From positions 62,001 to 126,000 of the forward strand of contig JARGFU010000012.1 of assembly GCA_029210625.1 (NCBI GenBank): DNA of 64,000 nucleotides. Reading direction: 5' to 3'. The position numbers and the translations under genes were made by a program. Positions 9,433-18,919 of the stretch are shown here, one piece after another. This stretch comes from Deltaproteobacteria bacterium (lineage in GTDB: Bacteria; Myxococcota; Myxococcia; SLRQ01). The notes beneath the pieces were generated by a model that saw only the letters and a program-made list of their open reading frames with translations, was not told the origin of the DNA and did no database searches. Every line of letters begins with the position of its first letter. The stretch's first letter is position 1.

Positions 9433-11337
9433 TCAGGTAGCCTCTGCCGCGGCCTCTGGCTTCGGCACGTCCTCCGCCTCCGAAGGAGGCACCACGTACT
9501 CCGGAATCAGGCGCTTGAGCCCCTCCCGGACACCCTCCCCCTCCTTCTCGATGGCCACCGCGATCAGCTCGGCGAGGCGAGCGCCGAGGTCGTCCCAGGT
9601 CCGCTCCCGGGTCCGCCCGATGAAGATCTTCGGGTGCCGGGTCTTCTCCGCCTGCTCTTCGTCCACCGAGAGCTCCTCGAAGAGCTTCTCTCCCGGGCGC
9701 ATCCCGGTGAAGGCGATCTCGATGTCCTCACCCGGGGTGAGGCCAGAGAGGGTGATCAGGTCACGGGCCACATCGACGATCTTCACCGGCTCGCCCATGT
9801 CGAGGATGAAGATCTCTCCTCCCTCCCCCATCGCCCCGGCCTGGAGGATCAGCTGACAGGCCTCGGGGATGGTCATGAAGTAGCGCATCATCTCGGGGTG
9901 GGTCACCGTGACCGGCCCCCCGGCCGCGATCTGCTCCTTGAAGATCGGGATGACGCTCCCCGCCGACCCGAGGACGTTCCCGAAGCGCACCGCCACGAAG
10001 TGGGTCGAGCTGCGCCGGGCGAGGCACTGGACGTAGAGCTCCGCCGCGCGCTTGGTCGCCCCCATCACCGAGGTGGGGTTCACGGCCTTGTCGGTGGAGA
10101 CGAGCACGAAGGTGCCGACCCCGTACGCGTCGGCCAGGTCGGCGACGCAGCGGGTCCCCCCGAGGTTGTTCTTCACCGCCTCTCCGGGGTTCCACTCCAT
10201 CATCGGCACGTGCTTGTGAGCGGCGGCGTGGAAGACCAGCCCCGGGGAGTGCTCCTCGAAGACCCGCTTCATCCGGGCGGCGTCGATGACGTCGGCGATG
10301 ATCGGGACGACCTCCACCGCGCTCTCGGCGATCAGCTCCCGGTGGATGTTGAAGAGCGCGTTCTCGGCCTGCTCGACGAGGAGCAGCCGGGACGGCGCGA
10401 AGCGAGCGACCTGCCGGCAGAGCTCGGAGCCGATGCTGCCGCCCGCCCCGGTGACCATCACCACCCGGCCCTCGATGACGGCGGAGATCGAGGAGAGGTC
10501 CAGATCGACCGGCTCCCGGCCGAGGAGGTCCTCGATGGCCACCTCCCGGATCCGGGAGAGGTTCACCTTCCCGCCGACGATCTCGTAGATGCCGGGGATG
10601 ATCTTGGTCTCCAGCCCCGCCTCCCGGCAGACCATGGTCAGGCGCCGGATGTCCTCACCGGAGGCGTTGGCGATGGCGATGAGAGCTTCGGTCGCCTCCA
10701 GATCGGCGGCGACCTCGGCGATGTCCGAGGTCGGACCGAGGACCGGGACCCCGTGGACCACGGTGCCCACCTTCACCGGATCGTCGTCGAGGAAGGCCAC
10801 GGCCTCGATGCCCAGGTCCGGCCGGGCGGCGATCTCCCGGATCACCATCACCCCGGCCCGGCCTGCCCCGATGAGGAGGGTCCTCACCCTCGGGCGATCG
10901 CTGCGCTGCCGCCGCGAGCGCTCACCTCGCTCGGAGAAGATCCGGCGGATCACCCGAGCACCGACGACGCCCAGGAAGGCCATCACGAAGTCCATGGCCA
11001 GCACCCCCAGGGGGATCCGGACGAACTTCGCGTAGCCGGCGAAGGGCCCCAGGACCAGGCGCAGGGCCACGAGGATCCCCACCGAGAGAGTGACGGCCCA
11101 GAGGATCCGCGTCGCCTCCCGGATGCCGATGTAGCGCCAGGCGAAGCGCGGCACGCCGAAGGAGACGAGCACGAGGTACTGGAGGAGCACCACGTAGGGC
11201 CAGGTGAAGAAGAGCAGCTTCACCATCTCGAAGCGCGGCTCGAACTCGAAGCGGAAGTAGAAGGCCAGCCAGTAGGCGAGGGAGAGCACCGCGAAGTCCA
11301 CGGCGACCTGCATTCCTCGCATGGCGAACTTGTTCAT
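9433..11337 (-). CDS. CapD/PglF/WbpM-type nucleotide-sugar 4,6-dehydratase
   Basis: 634-residue membrane-anchored SDR. Residues 1-130 hold about four TM helices, then a first Rossmann-like region (LLIGAGRAG near 154), then the catalytic SDR with VTGAGGSIGSELCRQ at 295-309. The active site is the altered type of this family: TSVMGATK at 422-429 has methionine (M425) where other SDRs have tyrosine, and K429. Such enzymes usually convert UDP-GlcNAc to UDP-4-keto-6-deoxy-GlcNAc. Its neighbours, a DegT aminotransferase and a PglC-like transferase, fit a UDP-4-amino-sugar pathway initiating the repeat unit. Confidence 0.92.
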   Translation of the reverse strand: MNKFAMRGMQVAVDFAVLSLAYWLAFYFRFEFEPRFEMVKLLFFTWPYVVLLQYLVLVSFGVPRFAWRYIGIREATRILWAVTLSVGILVALRLVLGPFAGYAKFVRIPLGVLAMDFVMAFLGVVGARVIRRIFSERGERSRRQRSDRPRVRTLLIGAGRAGVMVIREIAARPDLGIEAVAFLDDDPVKVGTVVHGVPVLGPTSDIAEVAADLEATEALIAIANASGEDIRRLTMVCREAGLETKIIPGIYEIVGGKVNLSRIREVAIEDLLGREPVDLDLSSISAVIEGRVVMVTGAGGSIGSELCRQVARFAPSRLLLVEQAENALFNIHRELIAESAVEVVPIIADVIDAARMKRVFEEHSPGLVFHAAAHKHVPMMEWNPGEAVKNNLGGTRCVADLADAYGVGTFVLVSTDKAVNPTSVMGATKRAAELYVQCLARRSSTHFVAVRFGNVLGSAGSVIPIFKEQIAAGGPVTVTHPEMMRYFMTIPEACQLILQAGAMGEGGEIFILDMGEPVKIVDVARDLITLSGLTPGEDIEIAFTGMRPGEKLFEELSVDEEQAEKTRHPKIFIGRTRERTWDDLGARLAELIAVAIEKEGEGVREGLKRLIPEYVVPPSEAEDVPKPEAAAEAT

Positions 11338-11347
11338 CGTCCTAGCT

Positions 11348-12505
11348 TCAGGCCGGGTGCTTCGCGATCACGTCCCGGACACCCTCGATGACCCGCTCGA
11401 CGTCCTCGTCGCTCATCCGGGAGTAGATCGGCAGCGAGAGGGAGCGCCGGTAGCAGTCGAGGGCCACCGGGAGGTCCTCGGGTGCGAGACCGTAGGTCTC
11501 TCGATAGTAGGGGTGCAGGTGCAAGGGGATGAAGTGCACCGACACACCGATGCCGCGTGCCTCGAGCTCCTTGATGAACTGATCACGCCCGATCGAGAGG
11601 GCGCCGTCCATGAGCCGGATCACATAGAGGTGCCAGGGGTGGGGGCGATCCTCGTGGGTGGCGAGGAGCTCCAGGGCCGGCTCGGCCTCGAAGGCGGTGT
11701 GGTAGGCGGCGGCGATCTGCTGGCGGCGCTCGAGGAGCTCGTCCGCGCGCTTCAGCTGCACGAGCCCCAGCGCCGCGGCGATGTCCCCCAGGTTGTACTT
11801 GAAGCCCGGCGCGACGATCTCGTAGTACCAGTTGCCGTCGGCCCGGTAGCGCTTCCAGGCGTCCTTGGAGATCCCGTGGAGGCGCATCACCCGCATCCGG
11901 TCTGCCAGGGCCTCGTCGGCGCAGGTCGCCATGCCACCCTCGCCGGTCGTGAGGGTCTTGGTGGCGTAGAAGGAGAAGCAGGTGACGTCGCCGATGCTGC
12001 CGATCTTCCGCCCCTTGTAGGCCGCCGGGTAGGCGTGAGCCGCATCCTCGATGACCTTGAGGCCGTGCTCCCGGGCCGTGGCCAGGATGGGATCGAGGTC
12101 GGCCGCCTGCCCGGCGAAGTGCACCGGGATGATGGCCTTCGTCCGCGCCGTGACCGCCGCCGCGACCGCCTCGGGGTCGATCTGCTGGTCTCCCGCCAGG
12201 ACGTCCACCAGCACGGGCTTCGCCCCCAGGTAGCGCACCACCTCCGCCGTGGCGGCGAAGGTGAGGGTCGGGACGATGACCTCGTCCCCTTCGCCGACCC
12301 CGATGGCCTCGAGGGCCAGGTGCATGGCGGCGGTGCAGGAGTTCACCGCCACGGCCTGCTTCGCGTCGACCGCCTCGCCGAAGGCCGCCTCGAAGGCGTG
12401 GGCCTTCGGCCCGGTGGTGATCCACCCGGAGCGCAGGGTGTCGACGACCTCGGCGATCTCCTCCTCGCCGATGTCCGGAAGATGGAAAGGGATCCGCTGG
12501 CTCAC
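11348..12505 (-). CDS. DegT/DnrJ/EryC1 PLP aminotransferase (PglE-like role)
   Basis: 385 residues. Transfers an amino group to a nucleotide keto-sugar. Visible: SGWITTGPKAHAFE, NSCTAAMHLALEA (phosphate-binding), VPTLTFAATAE, EDAAHAYPA, and the PLP lysine in FSFYATKTLTTGEGG. It lies 10 bp upstream of the CapD-type dehydratase whose 4-keto product is the natural substrate. GTG 12505 overlaps the stop of the sugar transferase (GTGA), so translation is coupled. Confidence 0.92.
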   Translation of the reverse strand: MSQRIPFHLPDIGEEEIAEVVDTLRSGWITTGPKAHAFEAAFGEAVDAKQAVAVNSCTAAMHLALEAIGVGEGDEVIVPTLTFAATAEVVRYLGAKPVLVDVLAGDQQIDPEAVAAAVTARTKAIIPVHFAGQAADLDPILATAREHGLKVIEDAAHAYPAAYKGRKIGSIGDVTCFSFYATKTLTTGEGGMATCADEALADRMRVMRLHGISKDAWKRYRADGNWYYEIVAPGFKYNLGDIAAALGLVQLKRADELLERRQQIAAAYHTAFEAEPALELLATHEDRPHPWHLYVIRLMDGALSIGRDQFIKELEARGIGVSVHFIPLHLHPYYRETYGLAPEDLPVALDCYRRSLSLPIYSRMSDEDVERVIEGVRDVIAKHPA

Positions 12506-13113
12506 TTGTTCACCACCGCCCTCAGGGTTCGCAGGATCAGCTCCAGGTCACCGGCGAGGGAGTGCTCCTCCAGGTACTCGCGGTAGAGCTCGATCTTCTT
12601 CGGCAGCACCTCCTCGAGGTAGGCCGCCTCGGGGTCCTCGGCCGCAGCGAGCACCTCCTCCTCGTTGCGGTAGGTGATCGCCGCCTCGTCCGTGATGCCG
12701 GGCCGCAGGGAGAGGATCTCGTCGTAGGCCTCCCGGTAGGCCTCGGCATAGCGGGGCGCCTCGGGGCGAGGCCCGACCATGCTCATCTCCCCGACGAGCA
12801 CGTTCCAGAGCTGCGGCAGCTCGTCGAGCTTGGTCTTCCGCAGCAGGCGGCCCAGGCGCGTGATCCGGGGATCCCCCCCGGCGGTGACCGCCGCGCCGGC
12901 CCGGTCGGCGCCGGTGACCATGGTCCGGAACTTCCACACCTTGAAGCGCGACCAGCCCCGCCCGACGCGCTCGTGACCGTAGAAGGCCGGCCCGGGTGAG
13001 TCCAGCTTCACCGCCACCGAGAGGAGGAGGAGCAGCGGCCAGAGCGCAGCCAGACCGCCGCCCGCGAGGGCCAGGTCCAGGAGCCGCTTGGCCTTCTCCT
13101 CCTGCTGGTTCAT
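12502..13113 (-). CDS. initiating phosphoglycosyl transferase (PglC/WcaJ-type bacterial sugar transferase)
   Basis: 203 residues, the short monotopic type. N-terminal hydrophobic re-entrant helix ([20 protein letters not shown]), then [24 protein letters not shown], and the catalytic region [20 protein letters not shown] followed by GPRPE. It moves sugar-1-phosphate from a UDP-sugar to undecaprenyl phosphate, starting the repeat unit. The short length matches PglC more than long WbaP-type enzymes, consistent with a UDP-diamino or 4-amino sugar as substrate. Confidence 0.93.
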   Translation of the reverse strand: MNQQEEKAKRLLDLALAGGGLAALWPLLLLLSVAVKLDSPGPAFYGHERVGRGWSRFKVWKFRTMVTGADRAGAAVTAGGDPRITRLGRLLRKTKLDELPQLWNVLVGEMSMVGPRPEAPRYAEAYREAYDEILSLRPGITDEAAITYRNEEEVLAAAEDPEAAYLEEVLPKKIELYREYLEEHSLAGDLELILRTLRAVVNK

Positions 13114-13119
13114 CTGCGG

Positions 13120-13980
13120 CTAGATGTACCCCAATTCCCGGAGGAGCGAACCTTCGTGACCCAGCACCGCCTCCACCTCCTCGGGCGCGAGCCGCTCCTG
13201 CCACTTCTCCAGGTTCGAGGAGGTCACCGTGCGCTCGAGGTGCGCCTCGACGGCCAGCGAGGGCGGCAGGTCGAGGAAGGCGAGGAGCCGCGCCGCCTCC
13301 CCGGCCGGATCGGCGATCAGGGCCTCGTAGCGCAGCTCGGTGAAGCAGTCGGGGGGCAGCCGCGCCAGGCCCGCGCGGGCCTCCTCCACGGAGCGCACCC
13401 ACTGGCGGGCGCAGACCTCCAGGAGGGGGAGCCGGCGGACGTCGTCGTCGATCCCCTCCCAGCGCGGCCCCCAGGTCCCCACGGCCCCCTCCCGCAGCCC
13501 GAGCTTCCGCTCCGCGTAGGCCCGGACGTACTGCAGCCCGTAGGTGGGGACCGCCCGCAAGGGGAAGGCCCGCAGCTTCTCGGTCACCGCCCGCAGGTCC
13601 ATCGGCGCCTGCCACATGCGCCGCGACGACTCGGCCACCGCCCGCCCGTCGCGCACGAGGTGGATGATCTGGCAGTCCGGGAAGACCGCCCGGACGAACT
13701 CGGGCCGCAGCGTGTTGCCTACGGTCTTCTCGACCAGGCGGTCGTGGCCCGGCTCGAGGAAGCGCCCGAGGGCGCGCTGGATGAAGGCCCGGGTGCGAGG
13801 GTCCGCCTGGTCCGGGCGCAGCTGGTCGTGGGGGATCCCGTAGTGGCCGAACTTCCAGATGAAGTTCACGTCCCAGGGCACCATCGAGACCCGCGGGTGC
13901 GCGGCGAGGATGCCACGGACCATCTTGGTGCCGGAGCGGGCCGCGCCCAGGATGATGATGGGCCTCTCCAGCCGCCTCAA
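13120..13980 (-). CDS. sulfotransferase (first of three)
   Basis: 286 residues. Transfers sulfate from PAPS to a carbohydrate hydroxyl or amine. The 5'-phosphosulfate loop is LGAARSGTKMV near the N terminus; the 3'-phosphate site is IIHLVRDGRAVAESS. A late FTELRYEALIADP segment matches the family fold. The TTG start overlaps the upstream glycosyltransferase stop as TTGA. Being inside the polysaccharide operon, the likely acceptor is the glycan. No PAPS-forming genes are in the window. Confidence 0.88.
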   Translation of the reverse strand: MRRLERPIIILGAARSGTKMVRGILAAHPRVSMVPWDVNFIWKFGHYGIPHDQLRPDQADPRTRAFIQRALGRFLEPGHDRLVEKTVGNTLRPEFVRAVFPDCQIIHLVRDGRAVAESSRRMWQAPMDLRAVTEKLRAFPLRAVPTYGLQYVRAYAERKLGLREGAVGTWGPRWEGIDDDVRRLPLLEVCARQWVRSVEEARAGLARLPPDCFTELRYEALIADPAGEAARLLAFLDLPPSLAVEAHLERTVTSSNLEKWQERLAPEEVEAVLGHEGSLLRELGYI

Positions 13981-15152
13981 GACGCACCCCCCACCAGGAC
14001 CTCCAGGTAGCGCTCGAGGGCGGCCTCCCGGCTGTAGGTCCCCACCGCGAGCTCCCGTGCACGCTGCCCGGCCGCCGCGCGCCCCGCGGAGTCGTCCCGC
14101 TGGCCGAGGATGGCCTCGACCAGCCCCTCGGTGTCACCCGGCGCGAGCACCACCCCGACCTCCTCCTCCTCGACGACGCGCGCTATCTCCCCCGAGGCCG
14201 CTCCCTGGTAGAGGACCGGCCGCCCGGCCGCGAAGACCCCGTAGGCCTTGCTCGGCACGACCAGGCCCTCGAAGCCGGGCCGCAGGCTGATGTAGTGGAC
14301 GTCGCCCATCGAGAGGCTCTCCGAGAGGCGCTCGATCGGCTGGTAGCCCATGACCCGCAGGTGGGGCAGTCGCCGGGCGGCGGCCTCGACCTCGCGCTTT
14401 CGGGCGCCCTCCCCGGCGAAGACGAAGGAGACCCCGGCCTCCGGCCCGATGCGCTCGGCGGCGCCGAGCACCTCCTCGAAGGAGTGCGCCACGCCCAGGT
14501 TGCCCGAGTACATGACGACGAACTCGTCCTGCAGCCCGAGGGAGGCCCGAAGCCCGTTGTCACCCACCGCGACGGGCCTCACCGCCTCGGTGTCGGACCA
14601 GTTGTGAATGACGTGCACCCGCCCGGGATCGACGCCCATCGCGGCCATCCGGTCGGCCATGCAGCGGCCGATGACGATGACCGCTCGAGCGCCCCGGAGC
14701 GTCCGACCCGCGAGGGCCTCGAGGCCGCGGGTGAGGACGCTCCGACGGGGGAGCACCCCGGCCTCGGTGGCCACGTGCGGATAGAGGTCCATCACGATGC
14801 AGGCGTAGGGCTGCCCTCGGGTCAGGCCGAGCGCCCCACCCCAGGCGCCGAAGAGCGGTGGCTGGGTCATGAAGACGTTGAGGTCGACGCCGCGGCCGAG
14901 GCCGGAGAGGGTGCTCGCCCCGAGGACGTAGCCGGCGTGGGTCATCGCCTTGGCCAGGCGGCCCTGCCCGAGGGCGGGGGTCGGGACCGTACGGAAGCTC
15001 AGCCCCTCCCGGTCCTCCCTCACCTCCCCGGGGCGATAGGCCCGGCCGGCGATGACGACCTCCACCGAGTGCCCTCGATCCGCCAGCACCGGGAGCAGGT
15101 CTCGGTAGAGCGGCGCGACCGGCTCGTAGGTGTTGAAGAAGCGTAGGCGCAT
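13977..15152 (-). CDS. family 4 glycosyltransferase (WbuB/WcaI-like)
   Basis: 391 residues, GT-B fold. N-terminal acceptor domain starts MRLRFFNTYEPVAPLYRDL; the donor domain contains VMYSGNLGVAHSFEEVL, FVFAGEGARK, and the nucleotide-sugar site GFEGLVVPSKAYGVFAAGRP. These segments resemble WbuB/WcaI-type enzymes that add a sugar to a lipid-linked intermediate. Donor and acceptor cannot be read from sequence. Coupled downstream to the sulfotransferase and 25 bp from the FkbM gene. Confidence 0.9.
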   Translation of the reverse strand: MRLRFFNTYEPVAPLYRDLLPVLADRGHSVEVVIAGRAYRPGEVREDREGLSFRTVPTPALGQGRLAKAMTHAGYVLGASTLSGLGRGVDLNVFMTQPPLFGAWGGALGLTRGQPYACIVMDLYPHVATEAGVLPRRSVLTRGLEALAGRTLRGARAVIVIGRCMADRMAAMGVDPGRVHVIHNWSDTEAVRPVAVGDNGLRASLGLQDEFVVMYSGNLGVAHSFEEVLGAAERIGPEAGVSFVFAGEGARKREVEAAARRLPHLRVMGYQPIERLSESLSMGDVHYISLRPGFEGLVVPSKAYGVFAAGRPVLYQGAASGEIARVVEEEEVGVVLAPGDTEGLVEAILGQRDDSAGRAAAGQRARELAVGTYSREAALERYLEVLVGGAS

Positions 15153-15177
15153 GGGCTTCGGCCCTTCGCGGGCCGGG

Positions 15178-15909
15178 TCAGGCGGGCCGTACGGGTCGGT
15201 AGGTGAAGCCCCGATCGTCGAAGGCGATCCGCTCGAAGCCGTACTCGGCCATCAGCTCGTCGTAGCCCTCTCCGGTCCGGGCCAGGGAGATGAAGGACAG
15301 GCTCCGCATGGACTCCTTCATCCCCTCGAGGATCTCCCGCTCGGCGCCGTTGGTCGTGATGCTGACCCCATCGATGCGCTGGAGCCCGTGACTCGCCACG
15401 ATGTTGTCGACCGTGTCGACGTCCATCTCGACTCGCCGGTAGTCCCGCATCCGGGCCTCGTCGTAGTCCTTCGAGCCCTCGGTGAAGTTGGTCGCCGGGT
15501 GGGCATCATCGACGAAGAGGACGATCTTCGTCGCCTCCTTCCACGCCCCGCAGTTGCTCACCCGCAGGCTCTCGATCCCCTGCGCCCGGGCCACCCGCTC
15601 GAGCTCCTGGGCGCTGCGGGGATCGGGCTCGATGACCACCACGCGGCCGGTGGAGCCCACGAGCAGGGCGAAGTGCATCGCCCGGGAGCGGCCCGAGTGG
15701 AGGGTGTCGGCGGGGGCGCCGATCTGCACCACCACGCTCCCCTCCCGGAGCAGGGAGTAGGGGGGGTGCCGCCGGCGCAGGCGCTGACCCACGCCGTACT
15801 TGAGCTCGAAGGGGACCCGGCGCAGCCCGGCGTTCACCACCCGGGTGAAGACCCGGTGCGGCAGCGCCTCATGGGACCAGAGGTGGCGCAACCAGATTCG
15901 CTGGCTCAT
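15178..15909 (-). CDS. FkbM-family methyltransferase
   Basis: 243 residues. SAM-dependent methyltransferase signs: SVVVQIGAP in place of the usual motif I DVGAN, then VVVIEPDPRSAQELER with the acidic ribose-binding residue, and the FkbM-type DVDTVDNIVASHGLQRID with GAEREILEGM. Motif I is atypical (QIGAP), so activity is not certain. It is the first gene of the leftward operon that ends with fcl. Likely O-methylates a sugar or a lipid-linked intermediate. Confidence 0.82.
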   Translation of the reverse strand: MSQRIWLRHLWSHEALPHRVFTRVVNAGLRRVPFELKYGVGQRLRRRHPPYSLLREGSVVVQIGAPADTLHSGRSRAMHFALLVGSTGRVVVIEPDPRSAQELERVARAQGIESLRVSNCGAWKEATKIVLFVDDAHPATNFTEGSKDYDEARMRDYRRVEMDVDTVDNIVASHGLQRIDGVSITTNGAEREILEGMKESMRSLSFISLARTGEGYDELMAEYGFERIAFDDRGFTYRPVRPA

Positions 15910-16074
15910 CGTGGGTCCTCGCTCTCGGGTCGCGCTCGCACGCCGGCCATCCTATGTCCGCTTCGGGAAGCACGGAAGTCGTTCCCCGGCGGCCCCCGGG
16001 GCCCACGCTGGCGCATCGACTCCCGCACGCCTATCGGCTACGAACATCGGTGACCCCACGAGGGGCCCCTCTCC

Positions 16075-16941
16075 ATGCTACCCAGCTTCCTGATCATCGG
16101 CGCCATGAAGTCCGCGACGACCTCGCTCTTCCGGGATCTGGGCTACAGCCCGGCGGTCTTCCTCCCCGAGGACAAGGAGCCGAACAGCCTGACCTCCGAG
16201 GCCGTCCTCTCCGGGGAGGGGAGGCGGGCCTACGAGGCCCTCTTCTCCGGCGCCACGGCCGGACAGCTCTGCGGTGAGGCCTCGACCGCCTACACCAAGC
16301 GGCCGGAGATCGATGGCGTGGCCGGGCGGGCTCACGCGCTCCTCGGACCGGAGCTGAAGCTGATCTACCTGGTGCGGGACCCCGTCGAGCGCATCATCAG
16401 CCACCACCACCACGACGTCGCCCGGGGCGTGGCCAGCCCCGACATCGACGCGGAGGTGCGCCGCCAGCCGCGCTACCTCGACATCTCCCGCTACGCGTAT
16501 CAGCTCGAGCCCTGGATCGAGACCTTCGGCCGGGACCACCTGCTCATCCTTCGCTTCGAGGACTTCACCGCCCGGCGGCGGGAGGTGGTCGACGAGGTCT
16601 GCCGCTTCCTGGGCCTCCAGCCCTGTGGTCACCTCATCGACGCCGGGAAGACCTTCAACCCGGGAGACAACCGGCGCCCGACCACCGCCCTCTGGCGCCG
16701 GCTCGTGGGCCACCCTCTCTATCGACGGGGCCTGCGGCGCCTGCTGCCCTGGCAGGTGCGGGAGCGGCTGCGGCTCCGGCTGCTCCCGAAGGCCCCCGCC
16801 CGGCCCCCTCCCCCGCGCCCGGAGACCGTCGACTGGATCGTGGACGAGCTTCATGAGGACATGGAGGCCCTCGGACACCTGATGGGGAGCGCGGGCGCCG
16901 CGCCCTGGGAGCGGTGGCGGCAAGCGAGGAGCGAGAGCTAG
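16075..16941 (+). CDS. sulfotransferase (second of three; heparan-type)
   Basis: 288 residues. PAPS loop FLIIGAMKSATTSLFRDL at the N terminus, then EASTAYTKRP, and the 3'-phosphate-binding LVRDPVERIISHHHH. LRFEDF follows as in heparan/N-acetylglucosamine sulfotransferases. It is the first gene of the rightward half of the polysaccharide locus and is divergent from the FkbM gene with a 165-bp shared upstream region. rfbB starts 3 bp after its stop. Confidence 0.88.
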   Translation: MLPSFLIIGAMKSATTSLFRDLGYSPAVFLPEDKEPNSLTSEAVLSGEGRRAYEALFSGATAGQLCGEASTAYTKRPEIDGVAGRAHALLGPELKLIYLVRDPVERIISHHHHDVARGVASPDIDAEVRRQPRYLDISRYAYQLEPWIETFGRDHLLILRFEDFTARRREVVDEVCRFLGLQPCGHLIDAGKTFNPGDNRRPTTALWRRLVGHPLYRRGLRRLLPWQVRERLRLRLLPKAPARPPPPRPETVDWIVDELHEDMEALGHLMGSAGAAPWERWRQARSES

Positions 16942-16944
16942 ACC

Positions 16945-18018
16945 ATGCGAACGATCCTGACCACCGGCGGCGCCGGCTTCATCGGCTCCAACCTGGTCCA
17001 CCATCTCCTCGGGCTCCCCGAGGCGCTGAAGGTGGTGAACCTGGACGCGCTCACCTACGCCGGCAGCCTGGAGAACCTCGCGGACCTGCCGGATCCCGCC
17101 CGCCACCTCTTCGTCGAGGGGTCGATCAACGATCGAGACCTGGTGGTCCGCCTCCTGGAGGAGCACGAGATCCGCACGGTCATCCACCTGGCGGCCGAGT
17201 CCCACGTGGACCGCTCGATCCTCGGGCCGGGGCAGTTCATCGAGACCAACCTGGTGGGCACCTTCACCCTCCTGGAGGCCTGCCGGGCCGTCTGGGCACC
17301 GGAAGGGACCTTCCCGGAGAACGTGCGCTTCCACCACGTCTCCACCGACGAGGTCTACGGAACCCTGGGACCGGACGATCCCGCCTTCCAGGAGACCACC
17401 CCCTACGCACCGAACTCCCCCTACGCCGCCTCGAAGGCCGGCAGCGACCACCTGGTCCGCGCCTACACCGAGACCTACGGCCTCCCCACGAGCCTCACCA
17501 ACTGCTCGAACAACTACGGTCCCTATCAGTTCCCCGAGAAGCTGATCCCGGTGATCATCCTGAACTCCCTGCAGGGCAAGCCGCTACCGATCTACGGGGA
17601 CGGCCTCCAGGTGCGGGACTGGCTCCACGTCACCGATCACTGCGAGGCCATCTGGAGGGTGGTCGAGGAGGGCGCGCCCGGCAGCACCTACAACGTCGGC
17701 GGCAAGGCAGAGGTCGCGAACATCGATCTCGTGCGCCGGATCTGTGCGATCCTCGACGAGAAGGTGCCGGACTCTCCGCACGCGCCCCACCAGCAGCTGA
17801 TCACCTTCGTGAAGGACCGGCCGGGGCACGATCGCCGGTACGCCATGAACATCGAGAAGATCGAGGCCGAGCTCGGCTGGGCGCCCCGGGAGTCCCTCGA
17901 CACGGGGTTGGAGAAGACCGTGCAGTGGTACCTCGACCACACCGACTGGCTGCGGGCCATCCACACCGCACCCGAGTTCCAGCAGTGGATGGACGAGAAC
18001 TACCAGGACAGGAAGTGA
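16945..18018 (+). CDS. rfbB: dTDP-glucose 4,6-dehydratase
   Basis: 357 residues. Makes dTDP-4-keto-6-deoxyglucose. Seen: [52 protein letters not shown] (catalytic Thr/Asp/Glu), [12 protein letters not shown] (Tyr/Lys), [18 protein letters not shown]. Followed by rfbA after 7 bp. There is no rfbC or rfbD here, so the product probably goes to the transaminase at 18916 and not to rhamnose. Confidence 0.97.
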   Translation: MRTILTTGGAGFIGSNLVHHLLGLPEALKVVNLDALTYAGSLENLADLPDPARHLFVEGSINDRDLVVRLLEEHEIRTVIHLAAESHVDRSILGPGQFIETNLVGTFTLLEACRAVWAPEGTFPENVRFHHVSTDEVYGTLGPDDPAFQETTPYAPNSPYAASKAGSDHLVRAYTETYGLPTSLTNCSNNYGPYQFPEKLIPVIILNSLQGKPLPIYGDGLQVRDWLHVTDHCEAIWRVVEEGAPGSTYNVGGKAEVANIDLVRRICAILDEKVPDSPHAPHQQLITFVKDRPGHDRRYAMNIEKIEAELGWAPRESLDTGLEKTVQWYLDHTDWLRAIHTAPEFQQWMDENYQDRK

Positions 18019-18025
18019 GCAGACG

Positions 18026-18919
18026 ATGAAGGGCATCATCCTGGCTGGCGGCCACGGCACGCGCCTCTACCCCCTGACTCACGCGGTCAGCAAGCAGCTC
18101 CTGCCGGTCTACGACAAGCCGATGATCTACTACCCCCTCTCGGTGCTGATGCTGGCGGGCATCCGGGAGATCCTGCTCATCTCGACCCCGCAGGACCTGC
18201 CGGCCTTCCGGCGCCTCCTGCTCGACGGGAAGCAGTGGGGCCTCGACATCAGCTACGCCGAGCAGGCCGAACCCAAGGGGCTCGCGGAGGCCTTCCTCAT
18301 CGGCCGGGACTTCATCGGCGGCGAGCCGGTCTGCCTGATCCTGGGCGACAACATGTTCTACGGCACCGGCCTGCGCACGGCCGTGCAGGCCGCCGCCCGG
18401 CAGGAGAAGGGGGCGACCATCTTCGCCTACGCCGTCAACGATCCCGAGCGCTACGGGGTGGTGACCTTCGACGCGGACCTCCGGGCCACCGCCCTCGAGG
18501 AGAAGCCGGCGAAGCCGAAGTCGCGCTTCGCCGTGCCCGGCCTCTACTTCTACGACGACGACGTGGTCTCCATCGCCGAGAGCCTGGAGCCCTCGGCCCG
18601 GGGCGAGCTCGAGATCACCGACCTGAACCGCGTCTACCTCGAGCGAGGGGATCTGAAGGTCTCGATCCTCGGCCGGGGCATCGCCTGGCTGGACGCCGGC
18701 ACCCACGAGTCCCTCCTCGAGTCGGCGCAGTTCGTCCAGGTGCTGCAGGCCCGCCAGGGCCTGATGATCGCCTGCCCCGAGGAGATCGCCTTCCGGCAGG
18801 GCTTCATCTCGAAGGCTCAGCTGCGCGAGCAGGCCGAGCTGATGAAGGGCAACGACTATGGCGCCTACCTGGCCGGCCTGCTGGCCGAGGAGCCCGGAAC
18901 CGGAGGCCCTCCCCGATGA
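18026..18919 (+). CDS. rfbA: glucose-1-phosphate thymidylyltransferase
   Basis: 297 residues. Makes dTDP-glucose from dTTP and glucose-1-phosphate. Seen: [16 protein letters not shown] nucleotide-binding loop, [26 protein letters not shown] with the metal-binding Asp, and [13 protein letters not shown]. It supplies rfbB, the gene just upstream; its stop overlaps the next ATG by 4 bp. Confidence 0.97.
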   Translation: MKGIILAGGHGTRLYPLTHAVSKQLLPVYDKPMIYYPLSVLMLAGIREILLISTPQDLPAFRRLLLDGKQWGLDISYAEQAEPKGLAEAFLIGRDFIGGEPVCLILGDNMFYGTGLRTAVQAAARQEKGATIFAYAVNDPERYGVVTFDADLRATALEEKPAKPKSRFAVPGLYFYDDDVVSIAESLEPSARGELEITDLNRVYLERGDLKVSILGRGIAWLDAGTHESLLESAQFVQVLQARQGLMIACPEEIAFRQGFISKAQLREQAELMKGNDYGAYLAGLLAEEPGTGGPPR

